Below, piece by piece: positions 36,785 to 47,453 of a DNA stretch of 64,000 nt (its first letter is position 1; each line of letters opens with the position of its first letter). Under the pieces are notes generated by a model. The model worked only from the letters and a program-made list of their open reading frames with translations, had not been told where the DNA came from and did no database searches. A program made the translations under genes and the position numbers. Origin of the DNA: Arsukibacterium sp. MJ3 (lineage in GTDB: Bacteria > Pseudomonadota > Gammaproteobacteria > Enterobacterales > Alteromonadaceae); contig NZ_LAHP01000005.1 of NCBI RefSeq assembly GCF_000987765.1, positions 62,001 to 126,000 of the forward strand. Reading direction: 5' to 3'.

Positions 36785-38335
36785 TTAACACTGCTTCAAT
36801 GGCATCAGCACCTTGCCGGTCATTTCAGCTGGTTTGGGCAAGTTTAATAAGTGCAGCATCGTCGGTGCGATATCGCTTAAAATACCACCATCAATAGCCG
36901 TTGCGGGTCGACCGACATAAATTAATGGTACCGGACCACTGGTATGCGCGGTATGGGCTTGACCTGAGTTAGGGTCTTGCATCATTTCTGCATTGCCATG
37001 ATCAGCGGTAATTAAACACTCGCCGCCAACTTGTTGTAAGGCTGACACTACCCGGCCTACACAATGATCGACGGCTTCTACTGCGGTAATTGCCGCGGCT
37101 AAAATACCGGTATGTCCCACCATATCGCCATTTGGATAGTTACAAATAATCACGTCAAAATCACCGCTTTGAATAGCGTTAACCAGTTGGTCAGTCAGTT
37201 CAGTTGAGCTCATTTCAGGCTGTAAATCATAGGTTGCTACTGAGGGTGACTGTACTAAAATCCGGCTTTCACCGGCAAATTCAGTCTCCCGGCCTCCACT
37301 GAAAAAGAACGTAACATGGGCATACTTTTCGGTTTCTGAGATCCGCAATTGCGTTTTATTATGTTTAGCCAGCCATTCACCTAATACATTATGCAGGGCT
37401 TCCGGTGGATAGGCGCAAGGCGCATCAATATCGGCGGCATATTGTGTCAACATCACAAAGTTTGCCAGTTTCGGCTGATGTGTGCGTTTAAAGCCGTTAA
37501 AATCAGGTTCGGTAAAAGCTCTGCTGAGTTGGCGGGCTCGGTCGGCACGAAAGTTCATAAAAATTAGCGTGTCGCCATCTTGCATTTGCACAGGCTTGCC
37601 AGCTGCACCAGTAATTACCGTTGCCCGCACAAATTCGTCGTTTTCATCACGTTGATAAGCATCTTTTAAGGCGCTAATAGCATCTTTAGCTACAAATTTA
37701 GCGTTACCCTGAGTAAGTAAATCATAGGCTTGTTTTACCCGATCCCAGCGTTTATCCCGGTCCATGGCAAAATAACGACCGATTATCGAGGCTATTTGGC
37801 CACTGCCACTTTGAGCAAAATGTTCTGTTATTTTGCCCAGTGAGGCTTTTGCACTGCGCGGTGGCGTATCGCGGCCATCTAAAAACGCATGAAAATAGAC
37901 CGGTCCTGCGCCGTGTTGCTCTGCCAATTTTATCATTGCCAGGATATGTTCTTCATGGCTATGTACCCCGCCATCAGATAATAAGCCCATGATGTGCACT
38001 GCCTTGCTGTTATTTTTGGCAGTTGTCACGGCATCAAGTAATACCTTGTTAGTAAAAAAATCACCATCTTTAATCGCCTTAGTGATGCGGGTGAAATCCT
38101 GATACACCACCCGGCCTGATCCCAAATTGACATGGCCTACTTCAGAATTACCCATTTGACCAGCAGGCAAGCCAACATCAAGGCCAGAGCCAGAAATTAA
38201 GCTGTGTGGGTGCTCTTGCCAAAGTTTATCCATTACCGGGGTGTTGGCCTGGGCTATCGCGTTATTGTCAGTTTGTTCGCGGTATCCCCAGCCATCAAGA
38301 ATTAACAATACTAGGGGCTTTCTGGGATGATTCAT
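36785..38335 (-). CDS. gpmI: 2,3-bisphosphoglycerate-independent phosphoglycerate mutase
   Basis: A 516-residue Mn-dependent mutase of glycolysis. N-terminal [12 protein letters not shown], the phosphoserine motif [17 protein letters not shown], and C-terminal metal residues in [20 protein letters not shown] and [16 protein letters not shown] ribosome-binding site. Confidence 0.97.
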   Translation of the reverse strand: MNHPRKPLVLLILDGWGYREQTDNNAIAQANTPVMDKLWQEHPHSLISGSGLDVGLPAGQMGNSEVGHVNLGSGRVVYQDFTRITKAIKDGDFFTNKVLLDAVTTAKNNSKAVHIMGLLSDGGVHSHEEHILAMIKLAEQHGAGPVYFHAFLDGRDTPPRSAKASLGKITEHFAQSGSGQIASIIGRYFAMDRDKRWDRVKQAYDLLTQGNAKFVAKDAISALKDAYQRDENDEFVRATVITGAAGKPVQMQDGDTLIFMNFRADRARQLSRAFTEPDFNGFKRTHQPKLANFVMLTQYAADIDAPCAYPPEALHNVLGEWLAKHNKTQLRISETEKYAHVTFFFSGGRETEFAGESRILVQSPSVATYDLQPEMSSTELTDQLVNAIQSGDFDVIICNYPNGDMVGHTGILAAAITAVEAVDHCVGRVVSALQQVGGECLITADHGNAEMMQDPNSGQAHTAHTSGPVPLIYVGRPATAIDGGILSDIAPTMLHLLNLPKPAEMTGKVLMPLKQC

Positions 38336-38497
38336 GCTGACTCCGGTTTTGATTTAGCTGAACATTTAAGCGAGCTTTGTATCTTACCGCTTTTTCTAAC
38401 TTTCTCCAGCCCGGATTGACCGTTTTAGGGCTGCTTTCTTAGAACAAAATCGTTATACTCAGGCCACTTTAATGAGTTCAGAGTAAGATTTAACGCT

Positions 38498-38932
38498 ATG
38501 GCGCAGTTTACTGAGTTTGTCACAAATCACCCTATGCTAAGTCTGGCGTGGGCTATTATCTTTTTTTTGTTAGTGGGCGGCTGGATAAAATCCCGTTTTT
38601 CGGCTATCCGCCAGTTGTCACCAACTGAGCTAACGATGTTGGTGAATCGGCAGGATGGGGTAGTGCTAGACATCCGCAGTGAAGACGACTTTAAAAAGGG
38701 TCATATTGCTGGTGCCCGTCAATTGAGCGCAAGTCAAATTACTGAGCAGAAACTTGCTGGGCTTGAAAAGCAAAAAGATGCGCCCATTATTGTGGTATGC
38801 CAGACAGGAATGAGTGCTCATAAAAGTGCAGCTGCACTGGCTAAGCAAGGTTTCACGAATGTCGCCATGTTACAGGGCGGAATGGGGGCCTGGTCCGGTG
38901 CCAGTCTACCGGTAGTTAAAGCAAAGAGGTAA
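38498..38932 (+). CDS. yibN: Membrane-anchored rhodanese (YibN)
   Basis: A 144-residue protein with one N-terminal span (about residues 13-28) and a rhodanese domain: VVLDIRSEDDFKKGHIAGA, catalytic loop VCQTGMSAHKSA. It starts the yibN-grxC-secB-gpsA cluster. The function is a likely sulfur-transfer or envelope-redox role. Confidence 0.9.
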   Translation: MAQFTEFVTNHPMLSLAWAIIFFLLVGGWIKSRFSAIRQLSPTELTMLVNRQDGVVLDIRSEDDFKKGHIAGARQLSASQITEQKLAGLEKQKDAPIIVVCQTGMSAHKSAAALAKQGFTNVAMLQGGMGAWSGASLPVVKAKR

Positions 38933-38934
38933 AC

Positions 38935-39192
38935 ATGGCAGAAGTGGTTATTTACACTAAGGCGTATTGTCCTTACTGTGTTCGGGCAATATCGCTACTT
39001 GAACAAAAAAAGGTAGCTTATCAGGAAGTAAAAATTGATCAGCAGCCAGAGCGACGGGCTGAAATGATTGAAAAAGCTAACGGCCGCTCAACTGTACCAC
39101 AAATTTTTATTGGTACGACTCATATCGGGGGATGCGATGAAATGTTCGCGCTGCAGGCAGCCGGCAAACTCGATTCACTATTAACTGCATAA
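38935..39192 (+). CDS. grxC: Glutaredoxin 3
   Basis: An 85-residue glutaredoxin with CPYC redox centre (YTKAYCPYCVRA), a TVPQIF cis-proline loop and HIGGCDEM glutathione-binding site. It starts two bases after yibN. Confidence 0.95.
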   Translation: MAEVVIYTKAYCPYCVRAISLLEQKKVAYQEVKIDQQPERRAEMIEKANGRSTVPQIFIGTTHIGGCDEMFALQAAGKLDSLLTA

Positions 39193-39211
39193 CTTAAATT
39201 AGGAATTATTC

Positions 39212-39706
39212 ATGGCCGATCAACAGGCAAACGGTGTTGCTACCGAGCAACAATCACAAGGTTTACAATTTGCTATTCAACGAATTTTTGTTAAAGATAT
39301 TTCGTTTGAAGCGCCGAACGCTCCGGCTATTTTCCGTAAAGAGTGGAAGCCAGAAGTTAAACTGGATTTAGATACCCGCAGCGAAAAAGTAGAAGAGGGC
39401 GTTTATCAGGTCGTTTTGTCATTGACGGTGACCACCACCGTAGGCGAAGAAACGGCCTTTTTGTGTGAAGTACAGCAAGCCGGTATTTTTTCTATAGGTG
39501 AGCTGGAAGAAGCGCAGATGGCACATATGTTAGCCGCATTTTGCCCCAACATCTTGTTCCCTTACGCCCGCGAAGCCGTATCTAGTCTGGTAAACCGTGG
39601 TACCTTCCCGCAGCTAAACCTGGCGCCGGTTAACTTTGATGCTTTATTTGCACAGTATCTGCAAAAGCGTCAGGCCGATGCGCAAGGCGTTAAAGCTGAC
39701 GCATAA
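39212..39706 (+). CDS. secB: Protein-export chaperone SecB
   Basis: A 164-residue homotetrameric chaperone for Sec substrates. [19 protein letters not shown] at the N terminus and [35 protein letters not shown] match SecB. It stops four bases before gpsA. Confidence 0.96.
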   Translation: MADQQANGVATEQQSQGLQFAIQRIFVKDISFEAPNAPAIFRKEWKPEVKLDLDTRSEKVEEGVYQVVLSLTVTTTVGEETAFLCEVQQAGIFSIGELEEAQMAHMLAAFCPNILFPYAREAVSSLVNRGTFPQLNLAPVNFDALFAQYLQKRQADAQGVKADA

Positions 39707-39710
39707 TAGT

Positions 39711-40718
39711 ATGGAAAACGCCGCAATTGCAGTGTTAGGAGCGGGGTCTTATGGCACCGCTCTGGCTATTTGTTTAGCCCGCAATGGTAACCCCATTACA
39801 TTATGGGGTAGAAACATTCAGGATGTTGAACAGATGCAGCGTTTACGCTGTAATACCAAGTATTTACCCGATATCCCCTTACCTGCCAGCTTAACCGTTA
39901 GTGCCGATTTAGCTGCGGTAGTGCAAAGCAGCCGTGACATTTTGGTGGTCGTACCAAGCCATGCCTTTGCTGACACGTTAAAGCAAATTAAACCATTATT
40001 ATCGACAAACGCCAGAGTGGCCTGGGCTACTAAAGGTTTAGAGCCAGAAAGCGGCCGGCTATTGCAGGACGTTGCCCGCGATATTCTGGGCGAGCAGGTA
40101 GCGCTTGCTGTCTTGTCTGGTCCCACTTTTGCCAAGGAAATGGCGGAGGGCATGCCAACAGCTATTACCTTATCGTCTATTGACCATGACTTTATCAGCC
40201 GTTTATCTGATTTACTGCATTGTGCCAAAAGTTTTCGGGTGTATACCAACCCTGATTTTATTGGTGTACAGCTTGGCGGTGCGGTTAAAAACGTGATTGC
40301 AATAGGTGCGGGCATGGCCGATGGTATTGGTTTTGGTGCCAATGCCAGAACCGCACTTATTACCCGTGGCCTGGCTGAAATGAGCCGATTGGGCTGTGCC
40401 CTCGGTGCGCAGAAAGACACCTTTATGGGTATGGCGGGGCTGGGTGATCTGGTGCTGACCTGTACTGATAACCAGTCACGTAACCGACGTTTTGGGTTGC
40501 TGTTAGGGCAGGGTAAATCGGTAGAAGACGCAATGGCCAGCATTGGGCAAGTGGTAGAAGGTTATCGCAACGCTAAAGAAGTGTTTAACCTAGCGCAACG
40601 AGTTGGCATTGAAATGCCTATTTCTGAGCAAATTTATCAGGTGCTATACCAACATAAAGATGTCAAATTAGCCGCTGTCGATTTACTCGGCCGTGAAAAA
40701 CGTGATGAAGTTAGTTAA
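39711..40718 (+). CDS. gpsA: Glycerol-3-phosphate dehydrogenase [NAD(P)+]
   Basis: A 335-residue enzyme supplying sn-glycerol-3-phosphate for phospholipids. [16 protein letters not shown] (NAD binding), [12 protein letters not shown], the catalytic Lys in [17 protein letters not shown], and [20 protein letters not shown] are visible. The ATG at 39711 is used; the frame is open further back inside secB. It overlaps the GGDEF-EAL gene tail-to-tail by eight bases. Confidence 0.95.
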   Translation: MENAAIAVLGAGSYGTALAICLARNGNPITLWGRNIQDVEQMQRLRCNTKYLPDIPLPASLTVSADLAAVVQSSRDILVVVPSHAFADTLKQIKPLLSTNARVAWATKGLEPESGRLLQDVARDILGEQVALAVLSGPTFAKEMAEGMPTAITLSSIDHDFISRLSDLLHCAKSFRVYTNPDFIGVQLGGAVKNVIAIGAGMADGIGFGANARTALITRGLAEMSRLGCALGAQKDTFMGMAGLGDLVLTCTDNQSRNRRFGLLLGQGKSVEDAMASIGQVVEGYRNAKEVFNLAQRVGIEMPISEQIYQVLYQHKDVKLAAVDLLGREKRDEVS

Positions 40719-42576
40719 CTGCATTTTTCAATAATTTATTTTCTCTGGCTAATAAAGCCGGTATTTCATTTACTGGCAGGGCTTTACTAAATAAATTGCC
40801 CTGTAATTTATCACAGCCCATCACATGCAGCAGATAGGCTTGCATTTCACTGTCTATGCCACTGGCTGTTACTTCCAGTTGTAAATAACCCGCTAGTCTA
40901 ATCAGGCTGGCGGTGATATTGCGTTGTTGCTCCTTTTGTTCCATTTGACTAATTAAGCTACGGGAAATTTTTACCGCATCTAGCGGTAGCTGGCGCAAAG
41001 TGGTTAATGAAGAAATGCCATCACCAAAATTATCCAGTAGTAACTGAAACCCCATCTCACGCAGTGTTGACATTCTACTCTGCAGAAGCTCACTATTGTG
41101 TTGAAAAATCCGCTCGTCTAATTCTAAGGTAAAATGCTTGGCATGTTGATTGGTTTCAAGCAGGCAGTCATTCATAAAATCAATAAAGTCGGATTGTTGA
41201 AAATTTTGGACTGAGATATTTAAGGCTACTCGGCCACGCAGTTGGTCAATTTGTAACCAGTGCTGGATTTGATGACAACATTGTAAAAATACAAAACGAT
41301 CTAAAGCGACTATCATACCGCTTTGTTCAGCTAAGGGTAGAAAGCTCTGTGGCTGCATAATGCCACGTTTTGGATTATGCCAGCGTAGCAAGGCTTCGTA
41401 ACCTACCACGCGATTGCTGCTAATGCTGAATTGCGGCTGAAAGTAAACAATAAAATCATTATTTTGCAGGCTTTTGCTTAGCTCAGCCTGTAAGGTCAGA
41501 TACTCGGTAGCATTTTGCTGCAAACGGCTGTCAGCATAACAAAAGTGGTTTATGCCACTGCGTGCTGCAGTTTGTAACGCGCGTTCGGCACTGTGCATAA
41601 TTTCAGCGGCATCGGCGCCATCTTCAGGGAAGCGGCTAATACCGATGCTGGCATACACTGCTGTTGCATTCCTTGGCAGAGTAAACTGACTAGCTTGAAT
41701 TAAAATTTGATGTGCTAACTGGTGTAGCGTAAGTTCAACGGGTAGCGGGCATAAGTGGGGAGCAACTAATATGGCAAAACTATCACTGCTATAACGGCCA
41801 ACCGTATATTGCGGCGCTATAGCTTGACGCAAGCCCAGAGCCGCTTCAATCATCCGCTGCGCGCTACTCTGTTTAGGGCCTGATTGCTCAGTACCCAGCA
41901 ATTGATTAAATTTTACCAACAGTAATGCGGTTGCCGGATAAAGGCTGGTACAGCCTGCGATATTAGTGTTGAGGTGCTCTTCTACTAATATTCGGTTTGG
42001 CAAGCTGGTCAGTGGGTCACGGGTGAGGTTGTTCAGCTGTTGTTGATCAGATCTTTTACGCTCGGTAATATCCTGCGCGACCATTAAATAGCGTGCTGCC
42101 GGCCAGGCAGTATTATCACTTTGGGTAATTGTTAAACTAACTGCCAATAAATCAGTTTTGAGTTGCCACCATACCTCTCCCTGCCAGCTATTTTTTTGCT
42201 GCAATAGCAACTGAATGTCTGGCCAGGCTGCTTTTTTGGCATTGGCATCAAAGTACATGCTGTGGCAGATATTTTGATTGGCAGTAAGTTGTTCTAGTGC
42301 AGTGCTGGCAAGCAGCAGTTGGCAGTCACGATCCATAATAGCCACCAGCGCACTGGTATCTGTTAGTAATTGGCGTAACACATTTTGTTGTAGTTGTTGT
42401 TTAGCTAGCTGCTGCTGACGCAACCACCAACCCAGAACAGCTGTTATCAGTACACCAGCCAGAAATGGCCAAAGTTTAACTAGAACAGAGTTAGTCAGCA
42501 GTTCACTGCCAATATTTGCCTGGACTGAGAAAGCCGATGATAACGCAAGTAAAAATAGCCAACCTGGCAAAGGCAT
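40711..42576 (-). CDS. Signal-peptide/PAS/GGDEF-EAL protein with degenerate catalytic motifs
   Basis: A 621-residue protein. An N-terminal signal-like span and a second span (about residues 30-45, [18 protein letters not shown]) precede a PAS-like region, a GGDEF-type domain and an EAL domain. The GGDEF signature is replaced by RYSSDSFA, so cyclase activity is unlikely. In the EAL domain EALLRW (Glu394) and QGNLFSK remain, but DDFGTG is DNFGDG, KID is KIS, and the late Glu motif is TASGID; phosphodiesterase activity is also doubtful. It may bind c-di-GMP or act through partners. Start ATG 42576 has AAGGA upstream; the frame is open back to 42738. Confidence 0.85.
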   Translation of the reverse strand: MPLPGWLFLLALSSAFSVQANIGSELLTNSVLVKLWPFLAGVLITAVLGWWLRQQQLAKQQLQQNVLRQLLTDTSALVAIMDRDCQLLLASTALEQLTANQNICHSMYFDANAKKAAWPDIQLLLQQKNSWQGEVWWQLKTDLLAVSLTITQSDNTAWPAARYLMVAQDITERKRSDQQQLNNLTRDPLTSLPNRILVEEHLNTNIAGCTSLYPATALLLVKFNQLLGTEQSGPKQSSAQRMIEAALGLRQAIAPQYTVGRYSSDSFAILVAPHLCPLPVELTLHQLAHQILIQASQFTLPRNATAVYASIGISRFPEDGADAAEIMHSAERALQTAARSGINHFCYADSRLQQNATEYLTLQAELSKSLQNNDFIVYFQPQFSISSNRVVGYEALLRWHNPKRGIMQPQSFLPLAEQSGMIVALDRFVFLQCCHQIQHWLQIDQLRGRVALNISVQNFQQSDFIDFMNDCLLETNQHAKHFTLELDERIFQHNSELLQSRMSTLREMGFQLLLDNFGDGISSLTTLRQLPLDAVKISRSLISQMEQKEQQRNITASLIRLAGYLQLEVTASGIDSEMQAYLLHVMGCDKLQGNLFSKALPVNEIPALLARENKLLKNAVN

Positions 42577-42746
42577 AACAAACACGTCCTTGTAATTTAC
42601 AAAATACTGCCTAAATATAGCTGGCATAGCCTGCCCTAAGCAAATTAAATGTGTAGTGATTGACCTACGGTTAACGACTAAGCGCTTTAACTTCGCTGCT
42701 GCAAAGTGTAAATTAACTCCCTTTTGCTTATTTGGCACAGGCCGTT

Positions 42747-43211
42747 ATGTTTCATATTGCATTATTTGAACCGAAAATAGCACCTAATACTGGGAATATT
42801 ATACGGCTGGCAGCAAATACCGGTTGTAAACTGCATATTATTGAGCCAATGGGCTTTGATTTTGAAGAAAAAAAACTGCGCCGTGCCGGGCTCGATTATC
42901 ACGATCTGGCTAATGTCAGTCGTTATGCTAATTATGGTGCTTTTGTGGCCGCTATAGCGGGTAAGCGGATCTTGGCGCTTACCACTAAGGGCAGTCAGCC
43001 TTTCCAGCTGCAGCAGTTTCAGTCAGATGATGTGTTGCTGTTCGGTTCAGAAACTGCCGGGCTACCGGATGTGGTGCGCGATACCATTCCCGCGCACCAT
43101 CGTATCAGGGTGCCGATGCGAGCTGGCGCGCGTAGTCTGAATCTTGCAAATACCGTGGCAATCGTCTGTTATGAAGCCTGGCGACAACATAATTTTGCCG
43201 GTGGAGTTTAA
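42747..43211 (+). CDS. trmL: tRNA (cytidine/uridine-2'-O-)-methyltransferase
   Basis: A 154-residue SPOUT methyltransferase modifying the wobble base of tRNA-Leu. [50 protein letters not shown] and [16 protein letters not shown] are hallmark blocks. ATG 42747 used; an upstream TTG is not. It overlaps the hydrolase gene tail-to-tail by four bases. Confidence 0.94.
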   Translation: MFHIALFEPKIAPNTGNIIRLAANTGCKLHIIEPMGFDFEEKKLRRAGLDYHDLANVSRYANYGAFVAAIAGKRILALTTKGSQPFQLQQFQSDDVLLFGSETAGLPDVVRDTIPAHHRIRVPMRAGARSLNLANTVAIVCYEAWRQHNFAGGV

Positions 43212-44230
43212 GCACTAGCGTCGACTGACGGTGGGGTACTTTTCAGTTCAGCCAGAAAATGGTTAATGGCAGCAAACGCTTGCTGACGGATAGCATCCTG
43301 CTCCATCCAAATTTCATGTTTTGCGCCTGGCAGTATGGTCTGTTGCTTATACAATGGCGTCGGCAAACGGGCAAACCAGCTATCTTGTGCCGAATTGCTG
43401 ACGATCTGATCGTCTGCTGCCTGCAACATTAAAACCGGGACGTTAAATTGCGTGGCTTGCTGCTGGATGCTGGCCATAGCCCGGATGGCCTGGGTCAGCC
43501 AAGCCCAGCTAACCCCCCCTAATTGGTTATCAGGATATTGCTGATACAGTTGGCACAGCCAGCAATAGCGAGCATGGCTGGCGGTTAACAGATTATCGGC
43601 AAAAGGCTTTTCCAGGTAGGCTGTTTGGCCGGGGAAATACTGTTGATTGTTCCATTGTAGTTTGTCTCTAAGCCAGCCGTAGCCAGCGACCAACCGGTTT
43701 GCCAGAGCGGCGGGTACTTTACCGGTATTTATGCCAAACATCGGTGAACCAAAGATGGCAGCGACAAAAGGGTGCTGATGCTGCTGCAGATAACGGCAGG
43801 CAATGGCGGCACCCATCGAATGCGCCAGCAGTAAATGCTGCTGATGGCCAGAGGGTTCGACTATCTCACTGACAAATTGCTCAAAATCGCTGACATAGTG
43901 CTGAAAATCTGCAACATAGCCCAGGTGGGGGTCGTGATGTAGGCGTGCCGACTGGCCCTGCCCCCGGTGATCGAGGATAAAAACGCTGTAGCCAGCCGTG
44001 ATAAACTCTTGCATTAGCTCAAGGTACTTTATGGCCATTTCTACCCGGCCAGTACTAAACACCACCGCCTGTCTTGCTGGTTTAACCAAGTAATAGCTAT
44101 AGCTTAGCCTGGTTTGGTCGCTGCTTTGCAGATCGCCGTGCACAAAGTGTTGCCACAAAGGCAGTAATTGTTGCTGCCATTGCGAGCTAAGCTCAATGTC
44201 GAGCAGGTTGGCAGTTATTGACGGCATCAT
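43208..44230 (-). CDS. Alpha/beta hydrolase, lysophospholipase L2-like
   Basis: A 340-residue serine hydrolase. [14 protein letters not shown], the nucleophile elbow [11 protein letters not shown], an Asp in [10 protein letters not shown] and a late His in [10 protein letters not shown] form the catalytic set. Resembles PldB (lysophospholipase L2). Its start overlaps the ntrC stop by four bases (ATGA), so it is translationally coupled to nitrogen regulation. Confidence 0.82.
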   Translation of the reverse strand: MMPSITANLLDIELSSQWQQQLLPLWQHFVHGDLQSSDQTRLSYSYYLVKPARQAVVFSTGRVEMAIKYLELMQEFITAGYSVFILDHRGQGQSARLHHDPHLGYVADFQHYVSDFEQFVSEIVEPSGHQQHLLLAHSMGAAIACRYLQQHQHPFVAAIFGSPMFGINTGKVPAALANRLVAGYGWLRDKLQWNNQQYFPGQTAYLEKPFADNLLTASHARYCWLCQLYQQYPDNQLGGVSWAWLTQAIRAMASIQQQATQFNVPVLMLQAADDQIVSNSAQDSWFARLPTPLYKQQTILPGAKHEIWMEQDAIRQQAFAAINHFLAELKSTPPSVDASA

Positions 44231-45666
44231 ACGAGTGGTAACTTATTTGTTGTTGTTATCTCAATGTTTAGTTCTTTTAACTTACGTGTCAGTGTATTGC
44301 GGCCCCAGCCCAGGCAACGGGCCGCTTCTTGTTTATGGCCGCGAGTAAAGTGCAGGGCCTGTTGTAAAACAATTCGCTCAAACGCCGGGCCGGCTTCAGC
44401 CAGAATGTTTTGTTCACCAGCGGCTAATTTATCTTCCACCCAGCTGGCCAGCTGGCTTTGCCAATCGCCATGTTGTGGCGAGCTGGTTTTTGCTGAAGTT
44501 TTTATCGGCTGCAGTAGTTCAGGTGGTAAGTCTGCTACCACAATATGCTTGCCACTTGCCATCACGGTTAACCAGCGGCAGCTATTTTCCAGTTGTCGGA
44601 CATTACCTGGCCAATCTAGCTGGCTTAAAAATTGTTCAGCTTCTTTGGTTAGGATTTTCGCTTCCACATTCAGCTCTTTCGCTGCTTGTTGCAAAAAGTG
44701 CTGAGCGAGTTTGGCGATATCTTGTTTGCGGTCTTTTAAGGTCGGTATATGTACCCGAATCACATTCAGGCGGTGAAATAAATCCTCTCGGAATTTGCCC
44801 TCTTGCGCTAGTTGCTCTAAATTTTGGTGAGTGGCGGCAATAATTCTTACATCAACGCATACTGCCTGATGGCCGCCTACCCGGTAAAACTGGCCATCGG
44901 CCAGTACGCGCAATAAACGGGTTTGCACATCCAGTGGCATATCGCCAATTTCATCTAAAAACAGTGTGCCGCCGTCTGCTTGCTCAAAACGGCCTTTACG
45001 CAAGTTATTGGCGCCGGTAAAAGCCCCTTTTTCATGGCCAAACAGCTCAGACTCAATTAAATCTTTCGGTATGGCGGCCATATTTAAGGCAATAAAGGGT
45101 TGTTCAGCCCGCGGGCTGTGCTTGTGCAATGCCCTAGCTACTAGTTCTTTACCAGTACCCGATTGGCCGTTGATTAACACACTAATACTTGAGCGTGCCA
45201 AGCGGCCAATTGCCCGGAATACTTCCTGCATTGCCGGCGCTTCGCCAATAATTTCCGGCGTTATGCTGGCTACCTGCGGTTTTTGTTTAGCCAACTGGCT
45301 GTGGCTATGTTGTAGCGCCCGGCTAATAAGCGCTACGGCATCATTCACATCAAATGGTTTCGGTAAATATTCAAAAGCACCGCGTTTAAATGCATTAACG
45401 GCGCTGTCTAAATCCGAATGTGCGGTCATGATAATAACCGGCAGTTCCGGCGCCAGATGTTGTAGCTTAGTAAGCAGTGCCATACCATCGGTTCCTGGCA
45501 TTCTGATGTCAGACACCACTACCGCGGGCTGATCATATTCCAGCCGCTGCAGCATTAGGTCGGCTGAGGCAAAGCTTTCACATTTAATGTCAGCGCGGGA
45601 CAATGCTTTTTCTAACACCCAACGAATTGAGTTGTCGTCGTCGATAATCCAGACGGTATTACTCAT
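44227..45666 (-). CDS. glnG: Nitrogen regulation response regulator NtrC
   Basis: A 479-residue sigma-54 activator. Receiver domain with phospho-Asp in VVSDIRMPGTDG, AAA+ domain with Walker A GQSGTGKE, the sigma-54 contact loop GAFTGA, Walker B GGTLFLDEIGDMP, and a C-terminal Fis-type helix-turn-helix (HKQEAARCLGWGRNTLTRKLKEL). Partner kinase ntrB is five bases upstream. It should act at the sites near glnA. Confidence 0.97.
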   Translation of the reverse strand: MSNTVWIIDDDNSIRWVLEKALSRADIKCESFASADLMLQRLEYDQPAVVVSDIRMPGTDGMALLTKLQHLAPELPVIIMTAHSDLDSAVNAFKRGAFEYLPKPFDVNDAVALISRALQHSHSQLAKQKPQVASITPEIIGEAPAMQEVFRAIGRLARSSISVLINGQSGTGKELVARALHKHSPRAEQPFIALNMAAIPKDLIESELFGHEKGAFTGANNLRKGRFEQADGGTLFLDEIGDMPLDVQTRLLRVLADGQFYRVGGHQAVCVDVRIIAATHQNLEQLAQEGKFREDLFHRLNVIRVHIPTLKDRKQDIAKLAQHFLQQAAKELNVEAKILTKEAEQFLSQLDWPGNVRQLENSCRWLTVMASGKHIVVADLPPELLQPIKTSAKTSSPQHGDWQSQLASWVEDKLAAGEQNILAEAGPAFERIVLQQALHFTRGHKQEAARCLGWGRNTLTRKLKELNIEITTTNKLPLV

Positions 45667-45670
45667 TACG

Positions 45671-46735
45671 TTACTCCTCTGAGTCTGATATAGGCAAATA
45701 TAGGGTAAATTCAGTTTGGCCTGGCCAGCTATCGCAATCTATCCAGCCGCCGTGTTGATGGATAAGGGTTTGCGCAATAGACAGTCCCAGGCCTGTGCCA
45801 CCCGCTGTACCGCTGACCATCGGGTAAAATAAAGTATCTTTAATATCGGCAGGTATGCCGGGACCGTTGTCGATAACTTTAATAAAAGCGACTAACTTAT
45901 AGCGTTTTCCGTTCAAGGTATGTTGGTGCAAAATTCTGCTTTGTAAGCAAATGGCGCCACCATCAGGGAGCACTTGTTGCGCATTTCTCACTATATTCAG
46001 TAGCGCTTGTTGCAGTAGTTCGGGATCAAAGCTGAAATAGGGAATGCTGGGGTCATAGTCGCGGCTGAATTGAACTTTGCCCGGGTTATCCATTTGTGCC
46101 AGTTGCAACACTTGTTCTACCACTTGATGCAGGTTAGTTAGCTGTTTCTGCGGTGGCCGGTAAGGGCCCAGCAGGCGGTCAACTAAATTACGCAAGCGAT
46201 CTGCCTGAGCAATGATCAGTTGGGTATATTCCTTTTGTTCATCGTCTAACGATTCTTCCAGCAGCTGCGCTGCACCGCGCAAGCCGCCTAGTGGGTTTTT
46301 AATTTCATGCGCCAGGCCACGAATAAGCTCACGTGCCGCCAAATGCTGGTGTTGTTGTAAGCTTTCCATACTGATTTTGCGCTGCTGGTCAACCTGACGA
46401 AGTTCAAGCAGTAAGTGGTTAGCCGGTTGCTCGCTAACGGTTATAGCAATATCCAGCAACAGATGGCGGCCATCGAGCAACACGGCCTGGACATCGCTGA
46501 CACTAAAACCCTGCTTGCTACTAAGCACCGCCGTTAAGTGACTGGCTTTAATATCAAGATGCTGAAACAAACCAGGGAAATACTGTGCCGACAGGCGCTT
46601 TTCGCCCAGTCCCATTACTGCGCAACAAGCGGTATTGAAATAACGCAGCATTAGGTCGCTATCAAGCAACAGTATCGCGGTGGTGAGTTGTTCGGCAATG
46701 GCAAAAAAATCGGTTTGTTGGTTCTGAGTTGTCAC
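45671..46735 (-). CDS. glnL: Nitrogen regulation sensor kinase NtrB
   Basis: A 354-residue cytosolic histidine kinase. N-terminal PAS (LTTAILLLDSDLMLRYFN), H-box GLAHEIKNPLGGLRGAAQLLE, N-box LLNIVRNAQQ, DNGPGI and GTGLGLSIAQTL. GTG start with AGAGGTG six bases upstream. A perfect NtrC-type palindrome lies immediately upstream. Confidence 0.96.
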   Translation of the reverse strand: MTTQNQQTDFFAIAEQLTTAILLLDSDLMLRYFNTACCAVMGLGEKRLSAQYFPGLFQHLDIKASHLTAVLSSKQGFSVSDVQAVLLDGRHLLLDIAITVSEQPANHLLLELRQVDQQRKISMESLQQHQHLAARELIRGLAHEIKNPLGGLRGAAQLLEESLDDEQKEYTQLIIAQADRLRNLVDRLLGPYRPPQKQLTNLHQVVEQVLQLAQMDNPGKVQFSRDYDPSIPYFSFDPELLQQALLNIVRNAQQVLPDGGAICLQSRILHQHTLNGKRYKLVAFIKVIDNGPGIPADIKDTLFYPMVSGTAGGTGLGLSIAQTLIHQHGGWIDCDSWPGQTEFTLYLPISDSEE

Positions 46736-46749
46736 ACTGTCACCTCTGC

Positions 46750-46766
46750 TGCACCAATTTAGTGCA
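46750..46766. promoter_or_regulatory. NtrC-type site upstream of ntrB
   Basis: TGCAC-CAATTTA-GTGCA is an exact palindrome with the NtrC arm-7-arm spacing. It is 15 bases before the ntrB GTG, where binding would more likely repress than activate (autoregulation, as known for E. coli glnL). A half-matching copy (TGCACTAATTGGGGTTA) lies at 46813. Confidence 0.7.
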
Positions 46767-46816
46767 GGTGGAGGGCAGTGTAATCGGTTTTTAGCCGAAA
46801 TACAGCCTGTGCTGCA

Positions 46817-47332
46817 CTAATTGGGGTTAATTACCGACGCTCTGTGAAGATAGAAGGTTGTGACGGGACTGGTTGCAATAAGCTTGCCGCTTTGATCAAA
46901 CAATTCCATTTGCAACGTGTGCTCGCCGCGGTCAATATCACGCAGAATAAATGTAGCTTTATTTTGTGGCTCGCTAAGTGGGGTGCCGTCTACTACCAGC
47001 CTGACTTGTAAACCACGCTGAAACATCGGCGATATGCGGCCTGATACGTAAACTGAACCGGTATTATCCCTTACCGTGCCATTATTTTCAGGCTGGGTTA
47101 TGGTAATTTTAAACGGTTCAGGTTCTGCCGGTTTCCTGGGAGGCAGGGTAGGGTCTGTCGATGCCATGATATTGGGACGGGAAGTAAGATTAATTTCTTC
47201 AGCACCTGGCTGAGGGCTGTCGGAAAATACCATCACGCCATTGGCATCTTTGGTAACAAAAATACGCTTCTCCTGCGCCTGCAATGGCAGCATGATTGTC
47301 AGCAAAGTTAATAACAACAGTAACTTATTCAT
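46817..47332 (-). CDS. DUF4124-domain exported protein
   Basis: A 171-residue protein: signal peptide (to LQAQE), then the DUF4124 segment KRIFVTKDANGVMVFSDSPQPGAEEINL, then a beta-rich domain (PENNGTVRDNTGSVYVSGRISP, VRLVVDGTPLSEPQN). Often found between glnA and ntrB in related genomes (recalled). Function unknown. Confidence 0.83.
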   Translation of the reverse strand: MNKLLLLLTLLTIMLPLQAQEKRIFVTKDANGVMVFSDSPQPGAEEINLTSRPNIMASTDPTLPPRKPAEPEPFKITITQPENNGTVRDNTGSVYVSGRISPMFQRGLQVRLVVDGTPLSEPQNKATFILRDIDRGEHTLQMELFDQSGKLIATSPVTTFYLHRASVINPN

Positions 47333-47407
47333 ATGCTTTTCAAATCCATTGATGTTGCATTTTAATCATTATCGATACACTTTAGCGTGCTTTAATAAAG
47401 AATTCTA

Positions 47408-47434
47408 CAAAAAAAAGGCCCACCGAGGTGGGCC
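47408..47434 (-). terminator. Rho-independent terminator after glnA
   Basis: On the minus strand GGCCCACC and GGTGGGCC pair around a two-base loop and are followed by a T run (plus-strand A run 47409-47416). It separates glnA from the DUF4124 gene. Confidence 0.85.
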
Positions 47435-47453
47435 GGATAACGCTTAGCGTAAC

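Noticed and set aside
39818-40543. 241-codon minus-strand open frame inside gpsA
   Set aside because: It lies wholly antisense to a certain gene, has a Ser/Pro/Arg-rich shadow composition and no family features.
44966-45532. 188-codon plus-strand open frame opposite ntrC
   Set aside because: Antisense shadow of the conserved AAA+ and receiver domains; no ribosome-binding site or motif.
46813-46829. Second NtrC-like site near the DUF4124 stop
   Set aside because: Only the left arm TGCAC matches; the right arm is GGTTA.
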